DNA of 64,000 nucleotides from assembly GCF_017592475.1 (NCBI RefSeq), contig NZ_JAGFNP010000001.1, forward strand, positions 124,001 to 188,000, read 5' to 3'. The notes beneath the pieces were generated by a model. It was not told the DNA's origin, made no database searches, and worked only from the letters and a program-made list of their open reading frames with translations. Origin of the DNA: Glycomyces niveus. Lineage in GTDB: Bacteria; Actinomycetota; Actinomycetes; Mycobacteriales; Micromonosporaceae. Shown here piece by piece: positions 36,816 through 46,200 of this stretch (its first letter is position 1; the number at the start of each line of letters is the position of its first letter). Both the position numbers and the translations under genes were made by a program.

Positions 36816-37630
36816 AGCTTGAACTCCTTAATTGACCTGACCAGGCCTTCCACTGCATCGAGTCCGTTGCGGTAGTGCTGCACGGACTCCGCCTCCTCGA
36901 AGTATAGGTAGGCGTTCTGCGCCTCGACGAAGATGATGTCGGGGTCGTCTTCGGCGGAGAAGGACAACAGGATGAACGGGAGGTGCATGAGGTGGGGCGG
37001 ACCGCTGGAGAACGGAAGGTACCGCACCGTTGCATGGTCGAGCGAATCCGCTTCGATGAGCCGATTGATCTGCTCAGTGTCGCAGCCGAACCGGAGCACT
37101 GCCTCACTTACAAGGAAGTGGTGCTGCGGCTCATTGCCCTGCCAAAAAGGTCGTTGGCTTTGCAGTCGGAGCTGAACTTCCTCTTCGACCTCAGCCGAAC
37201 CGAGGTCGGGATTTCGGCTGAAGAGCATCCGCAGGTGGCTCTCTGACTGGAGCTGGCCTGGCACGAAGGTCGACTCGTACTGGTGGACCGTGCTGGCATG
37301 GAGCTGCAGTTCATGGAAGGCGCTGAATCCGAAGAGACCGCGTCCTCTCGGCTGCGTCCAGGTCGTCGCCGGTCCCAGCCTCCACAGCCGCTCCAGCTCG
37401 AACTTCTCCTCTTTCGGCATCCCGTAGAGATCGCACAGCGATCCGATGACGGGGAAGGAGAGCGTGGTGGCTTCGCCGTCTTCCAACCGTTGGACGGTCC
37501 GGGTCGATCCGGCTCTCGCGGTGACCTCCGGATGGCGCATGGAGTAGCCCGCCTGCTTGCGCGCGATCTTGAGTTTCCTGCCGATGAGTTTGCGCCGCAT
37601 GGGAGTCTGGCGCGTCGCGTCGTTACGCAT
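36812..37630 (-). CDS. XRE-family regulator with DUF5753-like sensor domain
   Basis: About 272 residues. An N-terminal Cro/C1 helix-turn-helix (about residues 12-70, GRKLKIARKQAGYSM) is followed by a long C-terminal region of the DUF5753 type (YESTFVPGQLQSESHLRML, ENDs with IKEFKL). ATG 37630 is preferred over ATG 37600 because a promoter fits it exactly: TTTACT (37642-37637) ends six bases upstream, giving a leaderless transcript. It overlaps the downstream DUF397 gene and is divergent from two small unknown genes, which it may control. Confidence 0.88.
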   Translation of the reverse strand: MRNDATRQTPMRRKLIGRKLKIARKQAGYSMRHPEVTARAGSTRTVQRLEDGEATTLSFPVIGSLCDLYGMPKEEKFELERLWRLGPATTWTQPRGRGLFGFSAFHELQLHASTVHQYESTFVPGQLQSESHLRMLFSRNPDLGSAEVEEEVQLRLQSQRPFWQGNEPQHHFLVSEAVLRFGCDTEQINRLIEADSLDHATVRYLPFSSGPPHLMHLPFILLSFSAEDDPDIIFVEAQNAYLYFEEAESVQHYRNGLDAVEGLVRSIKEFKL

Positions 37631-37636
37631 CTCTCC

Positions 37637-37664
37637 AGTAAAGCAACGGCTACGGATTGCGCAA
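37637..37664 (-). promoter_or_regulatory. Leaderless promoter of the XRE regulator
   Basis: On the minus strand TTGCGC (37664-37659), 16-base spacer, TTTACT (37642-37637), then six bases to ATG 37630. Confidence 0.6.
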
Positions 37665-37791
37665 CCCTCAACGCACCTCAGTTCGATGTGGCGTTTGGCT
37701 GTGGCCTGTGGGCGTACTCCACGCGCCACAGCCTGCGGCCGCAGCCCCCGGCAGTGCGCCAACTGCCACGCTTTGACCTGCGGTTTTGCTA

Positions 37792-37820
37792 TTGAATCGG
37801 GCTTGGTGTCGCCCTACTGT
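37792..37820 (+). promoter_or_regulatory. Promoter of the two small genes at 37.9-38.5 kb
   Basis: TTGAAT (37792-37797), 17-base spacer, TACTGT (37815-37820), then a leader with AGGAGAGGGG before ATG 37860. Confidence 0.6.
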
Positions 37821-37859
37821 CGACACATCGCGAGTCGTTCCGCAGGAGAGGGGACAACG

Positions 37860-38204
37860 ATGTTGCGAGCAGAGAATGGGAAGTCCGCGCCGAGTCCGAA
37901 TCCGGACCTGTTGGTGCGCGGTGGTTTCACCGACGAGGTCGACGGATTCTGGGTGTACGCGCTGAGCGCGGCATCGCCCGATGCGTTCCAGGTGTGCGCC
38001 AACGGGAATCAGGCGGACATCGTCCTGATCGTCTCCGGGTTGCACTCCGGTCTGATCCATGCCACGTGGGGTGAAGGCTGGCGGTCGCGCTCAGTGGAAT
38101 GGCGTGAGTGGGCGAAGGGCTGCGCCATGCACGTCTTCGCCAACGGCAGCCTACTCAAGGAGCCGCAGACGGGTGCGAGGAAGGTCCGGTTCTGCGATGG
38201 CTGA
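37860..38204 (+). CDS. Hypothetical protein next to the XRE/DUF397 pair
   Basis: 114 residues; not recognised. It starts MLRAENGKSAPSPNPDLL and has a central hydrophobic stretch (ADIVLIVSGLHSGLIHA) too short and interrupted to be a clear membrane helix. AGGAGAGGGG (37844-37853) precedes the ATG and a sigma-70-like promoter lies 40 bases upstream. Its end overlaps the next gene by eight bases, so the two are probably co-translated. The position, divergent from an XRE regulator, suggests a small accessory operon. Confidence 0.6.
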   Translation: MLRAENGKSAPSPNPDLLVRGGFTDEVDGFWVYALSAASPDAFQVCANGNQADIVLIVSGLHSGLIHATWGEGWRSRSVEWREWAKGCAMHVFANGSLLKEPQTGARKVRFCDG

Positions 38205-38499
38205 GACCCGTTTCGTCGACGACGAACCCGATCCCGGCGAGAACGGCTGGCTCGGTGACTTCGCCAGGGGGCCGGCGGTGTTCTCGGTCTTCCGAACCGG
38301 GCCGAACAACGGCGGTCACCCGTTGCTCCCGCCGGAGTTCCGGATCACTTGCAATGACGGCGCGGGGCCGCGTGAGATCTGCCGGTTCACCGAGGAGCCC
38401 GAGTTCGCGCCGGAATGGTTCGGCGCGTGGAGGAATGACCGTTGGTGTTCCTGGATACTCCGACAGGCGAAGAGACTCATCGAGAACCCTGAGGCGTGA
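38197..38499 (+). CDS. Hypothetical acidic protein
   Basis: 100 residues; not recognised. It is acidic at the start (FVDDEPDPGENGW) and rich in Trp, Phe and Pro (for example PEFAPEWFGAWRNDRWCSW near residue 80). It overlaps the previous gene by eight bases. There is no membrane segment or signal peptide. The lower GC of this stretch matches the neighbouring accessory genes. Confidence 0.6.
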   Translation: MAETRFVDDEPDPGENGWLGDFARGPAVFSVFRTGPNNGGHPLLPPEFRITCNDGAGPREICRFTEEPEFAPEWFGAWRNDRWCSWILRQAKRLIENPEA

Positions 38500-38548
38500 G
38501 CGGCGTCGGCCGCCCGCCGTGCGGCATTGCGACCGCATGAAAGGGGAC

Positions 38549-38586
38549 AGCGGGGCGGTGGACTGGGTGGAGTCCGCCGCCCCGCT
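38549..38586. terminator. Terminator between small gene and membrane protein gene
   Basis: A near-perfect 16-bp stem: AGCGGGGCGG (38549-38558) and GGACT pair with AGTCC and CCGCCCCGCT (38577-38586), loop GGGTGG. It lies between convergent genes. Confidence 0.8.
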
Positions 38587-38598
38587 CGTGTCGTCGGG

Positions 38599-39006
38599 TC
38601 AGGCCTGGGGGAGTACGGAGATGAGGCGGGCCAGCTCTTCGCGGTTGACGCTGAACATGCTCACTTTGCGGGGGGCACCGTTCTGGCGCGCCCGCATGAC
38701 CTTGGAGGTGGCGCGGTCGAAGTAGACGCGCTCGCCCTTCGGCGCGCCGTACGTGTACTTGATGCCGAGCGGTGAGTGCAGGTACAGCGCTCCGGTCGCG
38801 GTGTCATAGGTGCAGTACGGCTTGCTGAGCGAGAGGATGCCCATGATCAGGAACAGGGGTCCGAGGACGATCCAGACGCTGAAGCCCCCGGCGAGGATCA
38901 CGAGCAGGCCGACGAGGCCGAGGACGGCGCCCAGGACGATCTCGAGGACCGCGAAGCCGGTGCTCAGTCTGACGGCGACGAGGTGGGGGTTCTGTTGAGT
39001 TGTCAT
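38599..39006 (-). CDS. Two-helix membrane protein, unknown function
   Basis: 135 residues. Two adjacent hydrophobic helices (about residues 20-38 and 42-60, FSVWIVLGPLFLIMGIL) are followed by a beta-rich cytoplasmic part (LGIKYTYGAPKGERVYFD and VMRARQNGAPRKVSMFS). No family is recognised with confidence. AAGGAAG lies before the ATG at 39006. It is a single gene next to the spermidine-synthase-like operon on the same strand. Confidence 0.65.
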   Translation of the reverse strand: MTTQQNPHLVAVRLSTGFAVLEIVLGAVLGLVGLLVILAGGFSVWIVLGPLFLIMGILSLSKPYCTYDTATGALYLHSPLGIKYTYGAPKGERVYFDRATSKVMRARQNGAPRKVSMFSVNREELARLISVLPQA

Positions 39007-39080
39007 TGGACTTCCTTTGGACGAAGGGGCCGGGCAGCGCCAGGATAGCGCAGGGGGATCAGCGGGGTTCCCGGTGCGGT

Positions 39081-39227
39081 TCAGGCCGGGCGGCAGGGCA
39101 GCGCCGCGAACGGCCGAGGCCGGTCCTCGATGTGGCCGGGCCAGGTCTTGACCGGCAGGCGGCGGCCGTCAGCGGTGACTCGGATCAGGTTGCGGCCGTT
39201 CCCGTAGCGGTGTCCGCCGACCGGCAT
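39081..39227 (-). CDS. 48-residue basic ORF after the spermidine-synthase-like gene
   Basis: A small ORF starting with ATG at 39227, three bases after the stop of the preceding gene, and ending TGA at 39081-39083. It reads MPVGGHRYGNGRNLIRVTAD and continues with DGRRLPVKTWPGHIEDR; it is basic and soluble. The tight spacing suggests coupled translation, but there is no family match and chance is possible. Confidence 0.4.
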   Translation of the reverse strand: MPVGGHRYGNGRNLIRVTADGRRLPVKTWPGHIEDRPRPFAALPCRPA

Positions 39228-39230
39228 CGG

Positions 39231-40808
39231 TCAGTAGTTGTTCCATTCCGACTCGACCCGGTCGAGGATCACCGGGTGCATCAGCGTCGACGGCTCCATG
39301 TCCATCCGCGCCCGGTCGGGCGGGAAGACCTGGGCGGCTTCGATCAGTTCCGGTGTGAGGGACTGGAACGGCCCCACGGAGGTGTCGAGCCCGAGGGCGG
39401 GGGCGTCGCCGTCCGCTTGCACGAGTTGGTATCCCCAGTCGCCGAAGCTCGGCACCGACACCCAGTACGGGCTCGTCGCGTACCCGGCGGCTTCGAGCGT
39501 GGAGGCGATGGTCCAGAACGTCTTGGGCGCGAAGTACGGCGAACCCGCCTGCACGACCATCCGGCCGGTCTCGTTGAGGTGGGCGGTCGCGAGCCCGTAG
39601 AACTCGATCGAGTACAGCTTCGCGGTCTCGGTCGCGTCAGGGTCGGGCATGTCCACGATGATGGTGTCCCAGGTGCCGGTCTGCTCGCGCAGCCACGTGA
39701 ACGCGTCGGCGTTGACGACGTTGACCTTGGGGTCGTTCATCGCGTTCCCGTTGAGCGCCACCAGGTCGTCGAACGTCTGCGCCAGGTCGGTGACCGCGCC
39801 GTCCAGGTCGACCAGGGTCACCGTCTCGACGTCGGGGTAGCGCAGGATCTCGCGCACCGCGAGCCCGTCGCCGCCGCCGAGGACCAGGACGTTCTCGTGC
39901 GGGCCGTGCATCGCCGGGTGCACCAGCGCCTCGTGGTACCGGTATTCGTCCACTGAGGAGAACTGCAGGTCGCCGTTCAGATAGAGGCGCAGGTCGCGCT
40001 CCCCGAACGGCGACGCCGACTCCGTCATCACGATCTGCTGGTACTGGCTGTCCTCGCTGTACACGATCGGCGCCGCGTACAGCGCCTGCCGCGCCGCCGT
40101 CTCGAATCGGTCCGTGTATACGAACGCCGCCACCAGCAGCACCGCCGTCAACCCCGCGACCAGCGCCAGCAGCTGCTTCGCGGCCTTCGGCAGGTCGTCG
40201 CGGAACAGGATCCACACCAGCACGACCCCGGCGACCGCGTTCACCGCGCCGACCAGCAGCGCCCCCTGGATCTGCCCGAAGAACGGCAGCAGCACGAACG
40301 GGAACGCGAGCCCGCCGATGAGCCCGCCCAGATAGTCCGCCGCGTTCAAGTCGGCGACCGCCGCGCCCGCTGCCTGCTCCCGGATGCGCTGCAGCAACTC
40401 CATGAGCAGCGGGATCTCCGCGCCGATCAAGAGCCCGATCGCCCCCGCGACCACCACCAGCGGCAGGCTGTACAGGTCCGTCCACGAGAACGCCGCGTAC
40501 AGCAGCATCACACTGAACCCGCCCAGCAGCGCCAGCGCCAGTTCGACCGCCGCGAACGCCAGCGCCGGCCAGCGGCGCAGCGGCTTCGCGGCGAGGGCGC
40601 CCAGCCCCATCGCGAACACCATGACCGCCAGCACGATCGACGCCTGCTTCGCGGTGTTCCCGACCAGGTACGCGCCCAACGTGATGAGCGCGAGTTCGTA
40701 CACCAGCCCGCACGCCGACACCGCGAACGCGGTCGCGAGCAGACCGAAGCGCGCCAGGCGGACCCGGCGCGCCGGCATTACCTGCTGAGGGGCGGCCTCA
40801 GTCGTCAA
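39231..40808 (-). CDS. Membrane-anchored spermidine-synthase-like aminopropyltransferase
   Basis: 525 residues. Six to seven membrane helices fill residues 20-235, followed by a spermidine-synthase/SAM-type Rossmann domain (about 250-500) with VLVLGGGDGLAVREIL, VTLVDLDGAVTDLA and IIVDMPDPD. These proteins lack proof of polyamine synthesis and cluster with DUF350/DUF4178/DUF2617/DUF4247, as here. TTG 40808 with AGGA just upstream is the chosen start; ATG 40778 is an alternative. No S-adenosylmethionine decarboxylase gene is adjacent. Confidence 0.85.
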   Translation of the reverse strand: MTTEAAPQQVMPARRVRLARFGLLATAFAVSACGLVYELALITLGAYLVGNTAKQASIVLAVMVFAMGLGALAAKPLRRWPALAFAAVELALALLGGFSVMLLYAAFSWTDLYSLPLVVVAGAIGLLIGAEIPLLMELLQRIREQAAGAAVADLNAADYLGGLIGGLAFPFVLLPFFGQIQGALLVGAVNAVAGVVLVWILFRDDLPKAAKQLLALVAGLTAVLLVAAFVYTDRFETAARQALYAAPIVYSEDSQYQQIVMTESASPFGERDLRLYLNGDLQFSSVDEYRYHEALVHPAMHGPHENVLVLGGGDGLAVREILRYPDVETVTLVDLDGAVTDLAQTFDDLVALNGNAMNDPKVNVVNADAFTWLREQTGTWDTIIVDMPDPDATETAKLYSIEFYGLATAHLNETGRMVVQAGSPYFAPKTFWTIASTLEAAGYATSPYWVSVPSFGDWGYQLVQADGDAPALGLDTSVGPFQSLTPELIEAAQVFPPDRARMDMEPSTLMHPVILDRVESEWNNY

Positions 40809-40821
40809 GATTCCTGCGCCT

Positions 40822-41268
40822 TTACGACAGTGCCATCGCGATGACCCCGCCCAGCGCGAGGTGCATCGCCGAACTGACCCACACCGCCGGGTGCGGCTCC
40901 TCGTCCACGACGAGCGCGCCCAGCTTCCCGGGCGTGACCACGTCGAGGATCAGGAACGCCACGGCCATCGCGCCGAGCCCGATGACACCGAACACGAACG
41001 TCGAGACGATGCCTTCGACCAGGTTCCCCTCCGACGCCCAGATCGCGCCGACCACGATGAGTCCTACACCGATCAGGTTGGAGGACAGGAGGAGTGAGGC
41101 ATTGCGGTTGCGGTGCGTCCAGATGAGCTCGCCGAGCTTGCCGGGGGTGAGCCAGTCGACGATGAAGAATCCGAGCACCATCAGCGCGATGCCGATGACG
41201 CTGTAGGCGATCGCGCCGACGACGTCGGTCCCGAACCCTCCGAAGACCTGCTCTCCGAGTGCGAACAT
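40822..41268 (-). CDS. DUF350-family membrane protein
   Basis: 148 residues with four membrane helices and an internal duplication: each half ends with a polar DWLTPGKLGELI or DVVTPGKLGALV motif, the DUF350 (YjfL-like) signature. Function unknown. It lies 13 bases upstream of the spermidine-synthase-like gene and 37 bases after the DUF4247 gene, so all are probably one transcript. Confidence 0.88.
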   Translation of the reverse strand: MFALGEQVFGGFGTDVVGAIAYSVIGIALMVLGFFIVDWLTPGKLGELIWTHRNRNASLLLSSNLIGVGLIVVGAIWASEGNLVEGIVSTFVFGVIGLGAMAVAFLILDVVTPGKLGALVVDEEPHPAVWVSSAMHLALGGVIAMALS

Positions 41269-41305
41269 GATGGGCTGCCTTTCCTTGACTGGGTTGGGTT
41301 CGGGC

Positions 41306-41770
41306 TTACTTACCGGAGCCGGGTCCGCCGCCGCGGAACGGCGACGGCGGGGAGGACGACCATCCCCACAGGACGAACACCGAGGAGTAGTGGTTGTAGC
41401 CGCTGCGGTAGTCGTGCAGCAGGATCTTCGAGCCGCCGTTGTACGGCGAGACGGCCACGATGTGCTTGGAGTACTGCAGGTAGTAGACGCCGTTCGAGGA
41501 CCGCTCCGAGCGGGCCTCGGCGTCGTCGTCGATCTGGTCGGCCACCGTCGCCGGCGACGCGCTCGACGTGTACGCCTTCCCGCCGCCCTCGTCGAGGTTC
41601 GCGGCCCGCGTGTAGTGGTCGCGGATCGTGTCCGTCGGGTTCGAGAAGTTGGTGTTCATCAGGAACACCCCGCCGCAGCACAGGACGAGCACCACGGCGA
41701 TCGCCGTCCAGTGCTTCCAGTTCAGGCCGCGTGAAGCGGGCGGCGGAGGGGCCGGGTGCTGATAGGTCAT
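41306..41770 (-). CDS. DUF4247-family membrane-tethered protein
   Basis: 154 residues. A Pro-rich N-terminus and one membrane helix (about residues 20-38, WTAIAVVLVLCCGGVFLM) are followed by an extracellular domain with YYLQYSKHIVAVSPYNGGSK and a C-terminal Ser/Pro/Gly tail. This resembles DUF4247, typical of this actinobacterial operon. The role is unknown; it would display a small domain outside the membrane. Confidence 0.8.
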   Translation of the reverse strand: MTYQHPAPPPPASRGLNWKHWTAIAVVLVLCCGGVFLMNTNFSNPTDTIRDHYTRAANLDEGGGKAYTSSASPATVADQIDDDAEARSERSSNGVYYLQYSKHIVAVSPYNGGSKILLHDYRSGYNHYSSVFVLWGWSSSPPSPFRGGGPGSGK

Positions 41771-41827
41771 CGGTGTTCCTCGGGTCGTCCTGTCGGGGAG
41801 TCGGTTCAGCTTACGGGCGCACGGCCA

Positions 41828-42373
41828 TCAAGTCGGTACGACAGCGCCGCCGGGCACGACGGCGTTGTCGGGCACCACGGTGCTGTGCGTCGTCACGACC
41901 TCGCCGTACTGCGGGTAGGTGTGGACGGTCCGCCACGACAGCGGCGCCGTCCCGGTGACCTCGAGCGCGGTGAGCGCGTCCAGGTCGTCCCCGAACACCC
42001 CCACCAGCAGGTCCGGTTCCCCGGTGCGCATGACGGCCCGGTCGCGCAGGGACCGGACCCGTTGGCGCAGTTCGGGAACCGTGAGCCGCTCGACCCGGCA
42101 CTCGTACCGGTGCCGCCAGGAGCCGACGCGCTGGCTGAACGCTTCGGGGAGGTCGGGGGCGAAGTCGGAGCGGTAGGCGAGGGTTTCGGCGATGAGCCCG
42201 TCGGGGGTGGCGACGACGGCCTGGTGGCTGGCGCCGAGGAGGCGCAGGGACAGCCGCAGCGGGCCGGCGTCGCGTTCGAGGAGGTCGAGGACCGGCATCG
42301 ACGGGGCGTCGGGGCGGAAGGTGAGCGAGGCCGCCGAGACGTCGACGAACGGCACCTCGATATGCGCTATCAG
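41828..42373 (-). CDS. DUF2617-family protein
   Basis: About 181 residues, soluble. The start IEVPFVDVSAASLTF and the SHQAVV segment match DUF2617. CTG at 42373 is proposed because GGGAG lies about six bases upstream and the family usually has several residues before the VPFVD motif; GTG 42355 is the alternative and would remove six residues. DUF2617 proteins are known only from this kind of operon; no activity is assigned. Confidence 0.8.
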   Translation of the reverse strand: MIAHIEVPFVDVSAASLTFRPDAPSMPVLDLLERDAGPLRLSLRLLGASHQAVVATPDGLIAETLAYRSDFAPDLPEAFSQRVGSWRHRYECRVERLTVPELRQRVRSLRDRAVMRTGEPDLLVGVFGDDLDALTALEVTGTAPLSWRTVHTYPQYGEVVTTHSTVVPDNAVVPGGAVVPT

Positions 42374-42410
42374 CGTGGGCTCCCTGAGTGGGGTGTAAGG
42401 GGAACGGGGG

Positions 42411-43019
42411 TCAGGCGTCGTCGCTCTGGTGGTAGATGGTGACTTGGCCGCGATCCAGGGTAAGCCCCTTCGCCACCTCCCACTTGGCGTCGTCGCCGTA
42501 CGCCTCGAAGGAGAGCTTCTGCCCGTCGGGGCCGGCGTAGTCGTGGTAGCGCAGGGTGCCGGTGGGCGCGAGGCCCGTGGTCGCCTCGCTCACGTACTTC
42601 GCCTTGCCCTTCTCGTCCGACTTGAACGAGACGCCTTCGTGACTGAGTTCACGCGGGCCGGGCTGGAGGTCGGTGCCGGTGAGCTCCTCCCACAGGACCA
42701 TCTCCACGTCGGGGTCGGCCTCGACCGACAGCCAGCGCTTGACGCCCGTCCCGGTGTCGAGGAAATGCTCCGCCCAGTGGTAGTCGCCTTCGGAGAGGCG
42801 CAGGGTGCCGCGCACGGCGAGGGTCTTGCCGTACAGCTCGACCAAGTCGGCGGCCTTGATCCGGCGCGGGTCGCCGCGCAGCACGTCGGTGTCGGCGTCG
42901 GCGAACGGGTCGACCGGCGGCGGGGGGCCGGCCGGCTCGCTCTTGCGGGTGTTCTTGCGCCACAGCCACCAGACGGCGAACACAGCGGCGACAATGAGCA
43001 GGATGACGACGAATTCCAT
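42411..43019 (-). CDS. DUF4178-family protein with N-terminal membrane anchor
   Basis: 202 residues. One membrane helix (residues 2-20) and a Pro-rich linker precede a DUF4178 domain: VRGTLRLSEGDYHWAEHFLD, KRWLSVEADPDVEMVLWEEL and LRYHDYAGPDGQKLSFEAYG. It is the first gene of the minus-strand operon; GAAGG precedes the ATG, and TAGAGT at 43078-43073 is a candidate -10 element. Function unknown. Confidence 0.85.
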   Translation of the reverse strand: MEFVVILLIVAAVFAVWWLWRKNTRKSEPAGPPPPVDPFADADTDVLRGDPRRIKAADLVELYGKTLAVRGTLRLSEGDYHWAEHFLDTGTGVKRWLSVEADPDVEMVLWEELTGTDLQPGPRELSHEGVSFKSDEKGKAKYVSEATTGLAPTGTLRYHDYAGPDGQKLSFEAYGDDAKWEVAKGLTLDRGQVTIYHQSDDA

Positions 43020-43202
43020 GGTCGGCCTTCACAGGGTGGGTGCGGGATGGTTCCTTGACGTCACTCTACCGCCGAGTTGGCAATGCGTGTGTAACCGATG
43101 TGTCGCGTGAGAACCCTAAGATCCCCGGCGGATCCTTACGATCTAGCCTGTAGGCGGCCCACGACGAGGTGGGCCGAGTCGAATCGGACTGGAGATCGAG
43201 AC

Positions 43203-46200
43203 GTGTTGGCGTTCATCGGCGACGAAGAGTTCCGCGAGACCCTCCCCGACCGGGAGGAACTGCTCCACGAGGCCGCACAACTGGCCGGATCCGACGCCTC
43301 GCTGGCCAGGCTGGTAGAGCTCTACTGGAGCCTCGTCGCCGACGACGACCTCGTCGGCCGCAGCGCCCAGCAGCTCCTGGAGACCACCGCCCACCACCGC
43401 CGCATGGCCGAGACGCGCGCCCCCGGCGAAGTCGCCCTCGAACTCGACTGCCCCGAGGACGCCGACGGCCCCGACGCCGCCGCCTCCACCCGGGTCGACA
43501 TCGTCTGCGACGACTCCCCGTTCCTCGTGGACTCCCTCACCGGCCTGTTCAACAAGCACGGCGTCGACGTCTCCGTGTTCGTCCACCCCATCGTCCCCGT
43601 CACCCGCGACGCGGACGGCACCCTCCAGCAGGCCCCCGCCGCCGAAGGCGGCCGCGCCGAATCCTGGATGCACATCGAGACGCAGCGGGTCGCCGACCCC
43701 GCGTTCCTCGCCGAACTCGAAGCGGACATCCTCGAAGTCCTCTCCGACGTCAGCGTCTGCGTCGCCGACTGGCAGGCCATGCGCGGCAAGGCCCTCCAGA
43801 TCGCCGACGACCTCGACCGCGCCGCCGCCGGCGCCCCCGGCACCACCGCGCTCCCCGTGCCCCCCAAGGACATCGACGACACCGTCGAACTCCTCCGCTG
43901 GCTCGCCGACGACAAGTTCACGTTCCTCGGCTTCCGCCAGTACCGCCTCACCGGCGAAGGCGACGACGAAGCCCTCACGCCCCTCGCCGAGACCGGCCTC
44001 GGCCTGCTCCGCAAGGCCCCCGCCACGCCCCGCCCGCTCGCCTCGTTCAACACCGACGCCCGCGCCCAGATCGGCGAGCAGCGGCTCCTGGTCATCACCA
44101 AGTCCAACGCCCGCTCCACCGTCCACCGCACGTCCTTCATGGACTACATCGGCGTGAAGACCTTCGACGCGAACGGCGAACCCGACGGCGAACTGCGCTT
44201 CCTCGGCCTGTTCACCTCCGCCGCCTACCTCTCCAGCGTCACCGAACTGCCCGTCGTCAAACGCAAAGTCCACGACGTCCTCGAACGCTCCGGCGTCACC
44301 CTCTCCTCCCACTCCGGCAAAGACCTCGTCACCGCCCTCGAGACCTACCCCCGCGACGAGCTCTTCCAAGCCCGCACCGACGACCTCTACACCACCGCCA
44401 TGGGCGTCCTGCGCCTCGCCGGACGCCGCCGCCTGCGCCTCTTCGCCCGCCGCGACGTCTACGGCCGCTTCTACTCCTGCCTCGTCTACCTGCCCCGCGA
44501 CCGATACAACACCGAGAACCGCGAGAAGATCGAAGCCATCCTCAAACGCCGCCTCTACGGCGTCGACATCAGCTACGACGCCCGCGTCACCGAATCCGTG
44601 CTCGCCCGCCTCCACTTCGTCGTCCGCATCGACCCGTTCGTCGACCACCCGCCCATCGACGTCGAAGCCATCCAGGCCGAACTCGCCGACGCCACCCGCT
44701 CCTGGGACGCCGACCTCATCCTCCAACTCGACCACCACATCGGCGAAGGCCAGGCCCGCACCCTCGCCAAGACCTACGCCAGCGCCTACCCGCCCGCGTA
44801 CAAGGCCGAGCACACCCCCATGGACGCCGCCAAGGACATCGCGGCCCTCGAAATGCTCCGCGAATCCGGCGACATGGAACTCCAGCTGTTCCGCCGCGGC
44901 GGCGACGACACCGACGTCCACTTCAAGATCTACGCCCTCAACCAGACCATCGGCCTCTCCGAAGCCCTCCCGGTCCTGCGCCACCTCGGCGTCACCGTCG
45001 CCGAAGAACGCCCGTACCACATCACCCTCGACGACGACACCACCATCCACCTCCACGACTTCGGCCTCCAACTCCCCGGCAACGCCGCCGAATCAGTGCC
45101 GCAGCTCCGCGTCCGCTTCGAGAACGCCTTCCGCGCCGCCTGGACCGGCGAAGCCGAATCCGACCGGTTCAACGAACTCGTCATCGCCGCCGGCCTCACC
45201 TGGCGCCAAGTCGTCGTCCTCCGCGCCCTCGCCAAATACCTCCGCCAATGCGGCTTCGTGTTCTCCCAGGCGTTCATCGCCTCCACCCTCGGCGCCTACC
45301 CCGCGATCGCCGCGAACCTCGTGCGCCTCTTCGAAGCCCGCTTCGACCCGCGCGTCGGCGACGACCGGGAAGCCGCCGTCGCCCGCATCGACGCCACCCT
45401 CGCCGAAGGCCTCGCCGCCGTCCCCAACCTCGACGCCGACCGCATCCTCCGCGCCTTCCTCACCCTCATCCGCTCCACCCTGCGCACCTCCTACTTCCAA
45501 CGCGCCCACACCGGCCGCCCCAAGGAGTACGTCGCCTTCAAATTCGACGCCCGCGCCATCGACTTCCTCCCCAAACCCCGCCCCATGTTCGAAGTGTTCG
45601 TCTACTCCCCGAACTTCGAAGGCGTCCACATGCGCTACGGCCGCGTCGCCCGCGGCGGCCTGCGCTGGTCCGACCGCAAAGAGGACTTCCGCACCGAGAT
45701 CCTCGGCCTCGTCAAAGCCCAAGAGGTCAAGAACACCGTCATCACCCCCGTCGGCGCCAAAGGCGGCTTCGTCCTCAAACGCGCCGACTTCGCCGACCGC
45801 GCCGAATACCAGGCCGAAGGCGTCACCCGCTACCGCGAGTTCATCTCCGCCCTCCTCGACATCACCGACAACCGCGACGCCGACAACACCGTCGTCCCCC
45901 CGCCGGACGTCGTCCGCCACGACGGCGACGACCCCTACCTCGTCGTCGCCGCCGACAAAGGCACCGCCACCTTCTCCGACACCGCCAACGCCGTCGCCGC
46001 CGAATACGGCTTCTGGCTCGGCGACGCCTTCGCCTCAGGCGGCTCCGTCGGCTACGACCACAAGAAGATGGGCATCACCGCAAGAGGCGCATGGGAATCC
46101 GTGAAACGCCACTTCCGCGCCGAAGGCCTCGACACCCAAGCGCAGGACTTCACCGCCGTCGGCATCGGCGACATGGGCGGCGACGTCTTCGGCAACGGCA

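Noticed and set aside
39231..40808. Functional spermidine synthase (speE)
   Set aside because: The membrane fusion and DUF350/DUF4178/DUF2617 context mark a distinct uncharacterised group, and no AdoMet decarboxylase is adjacent.
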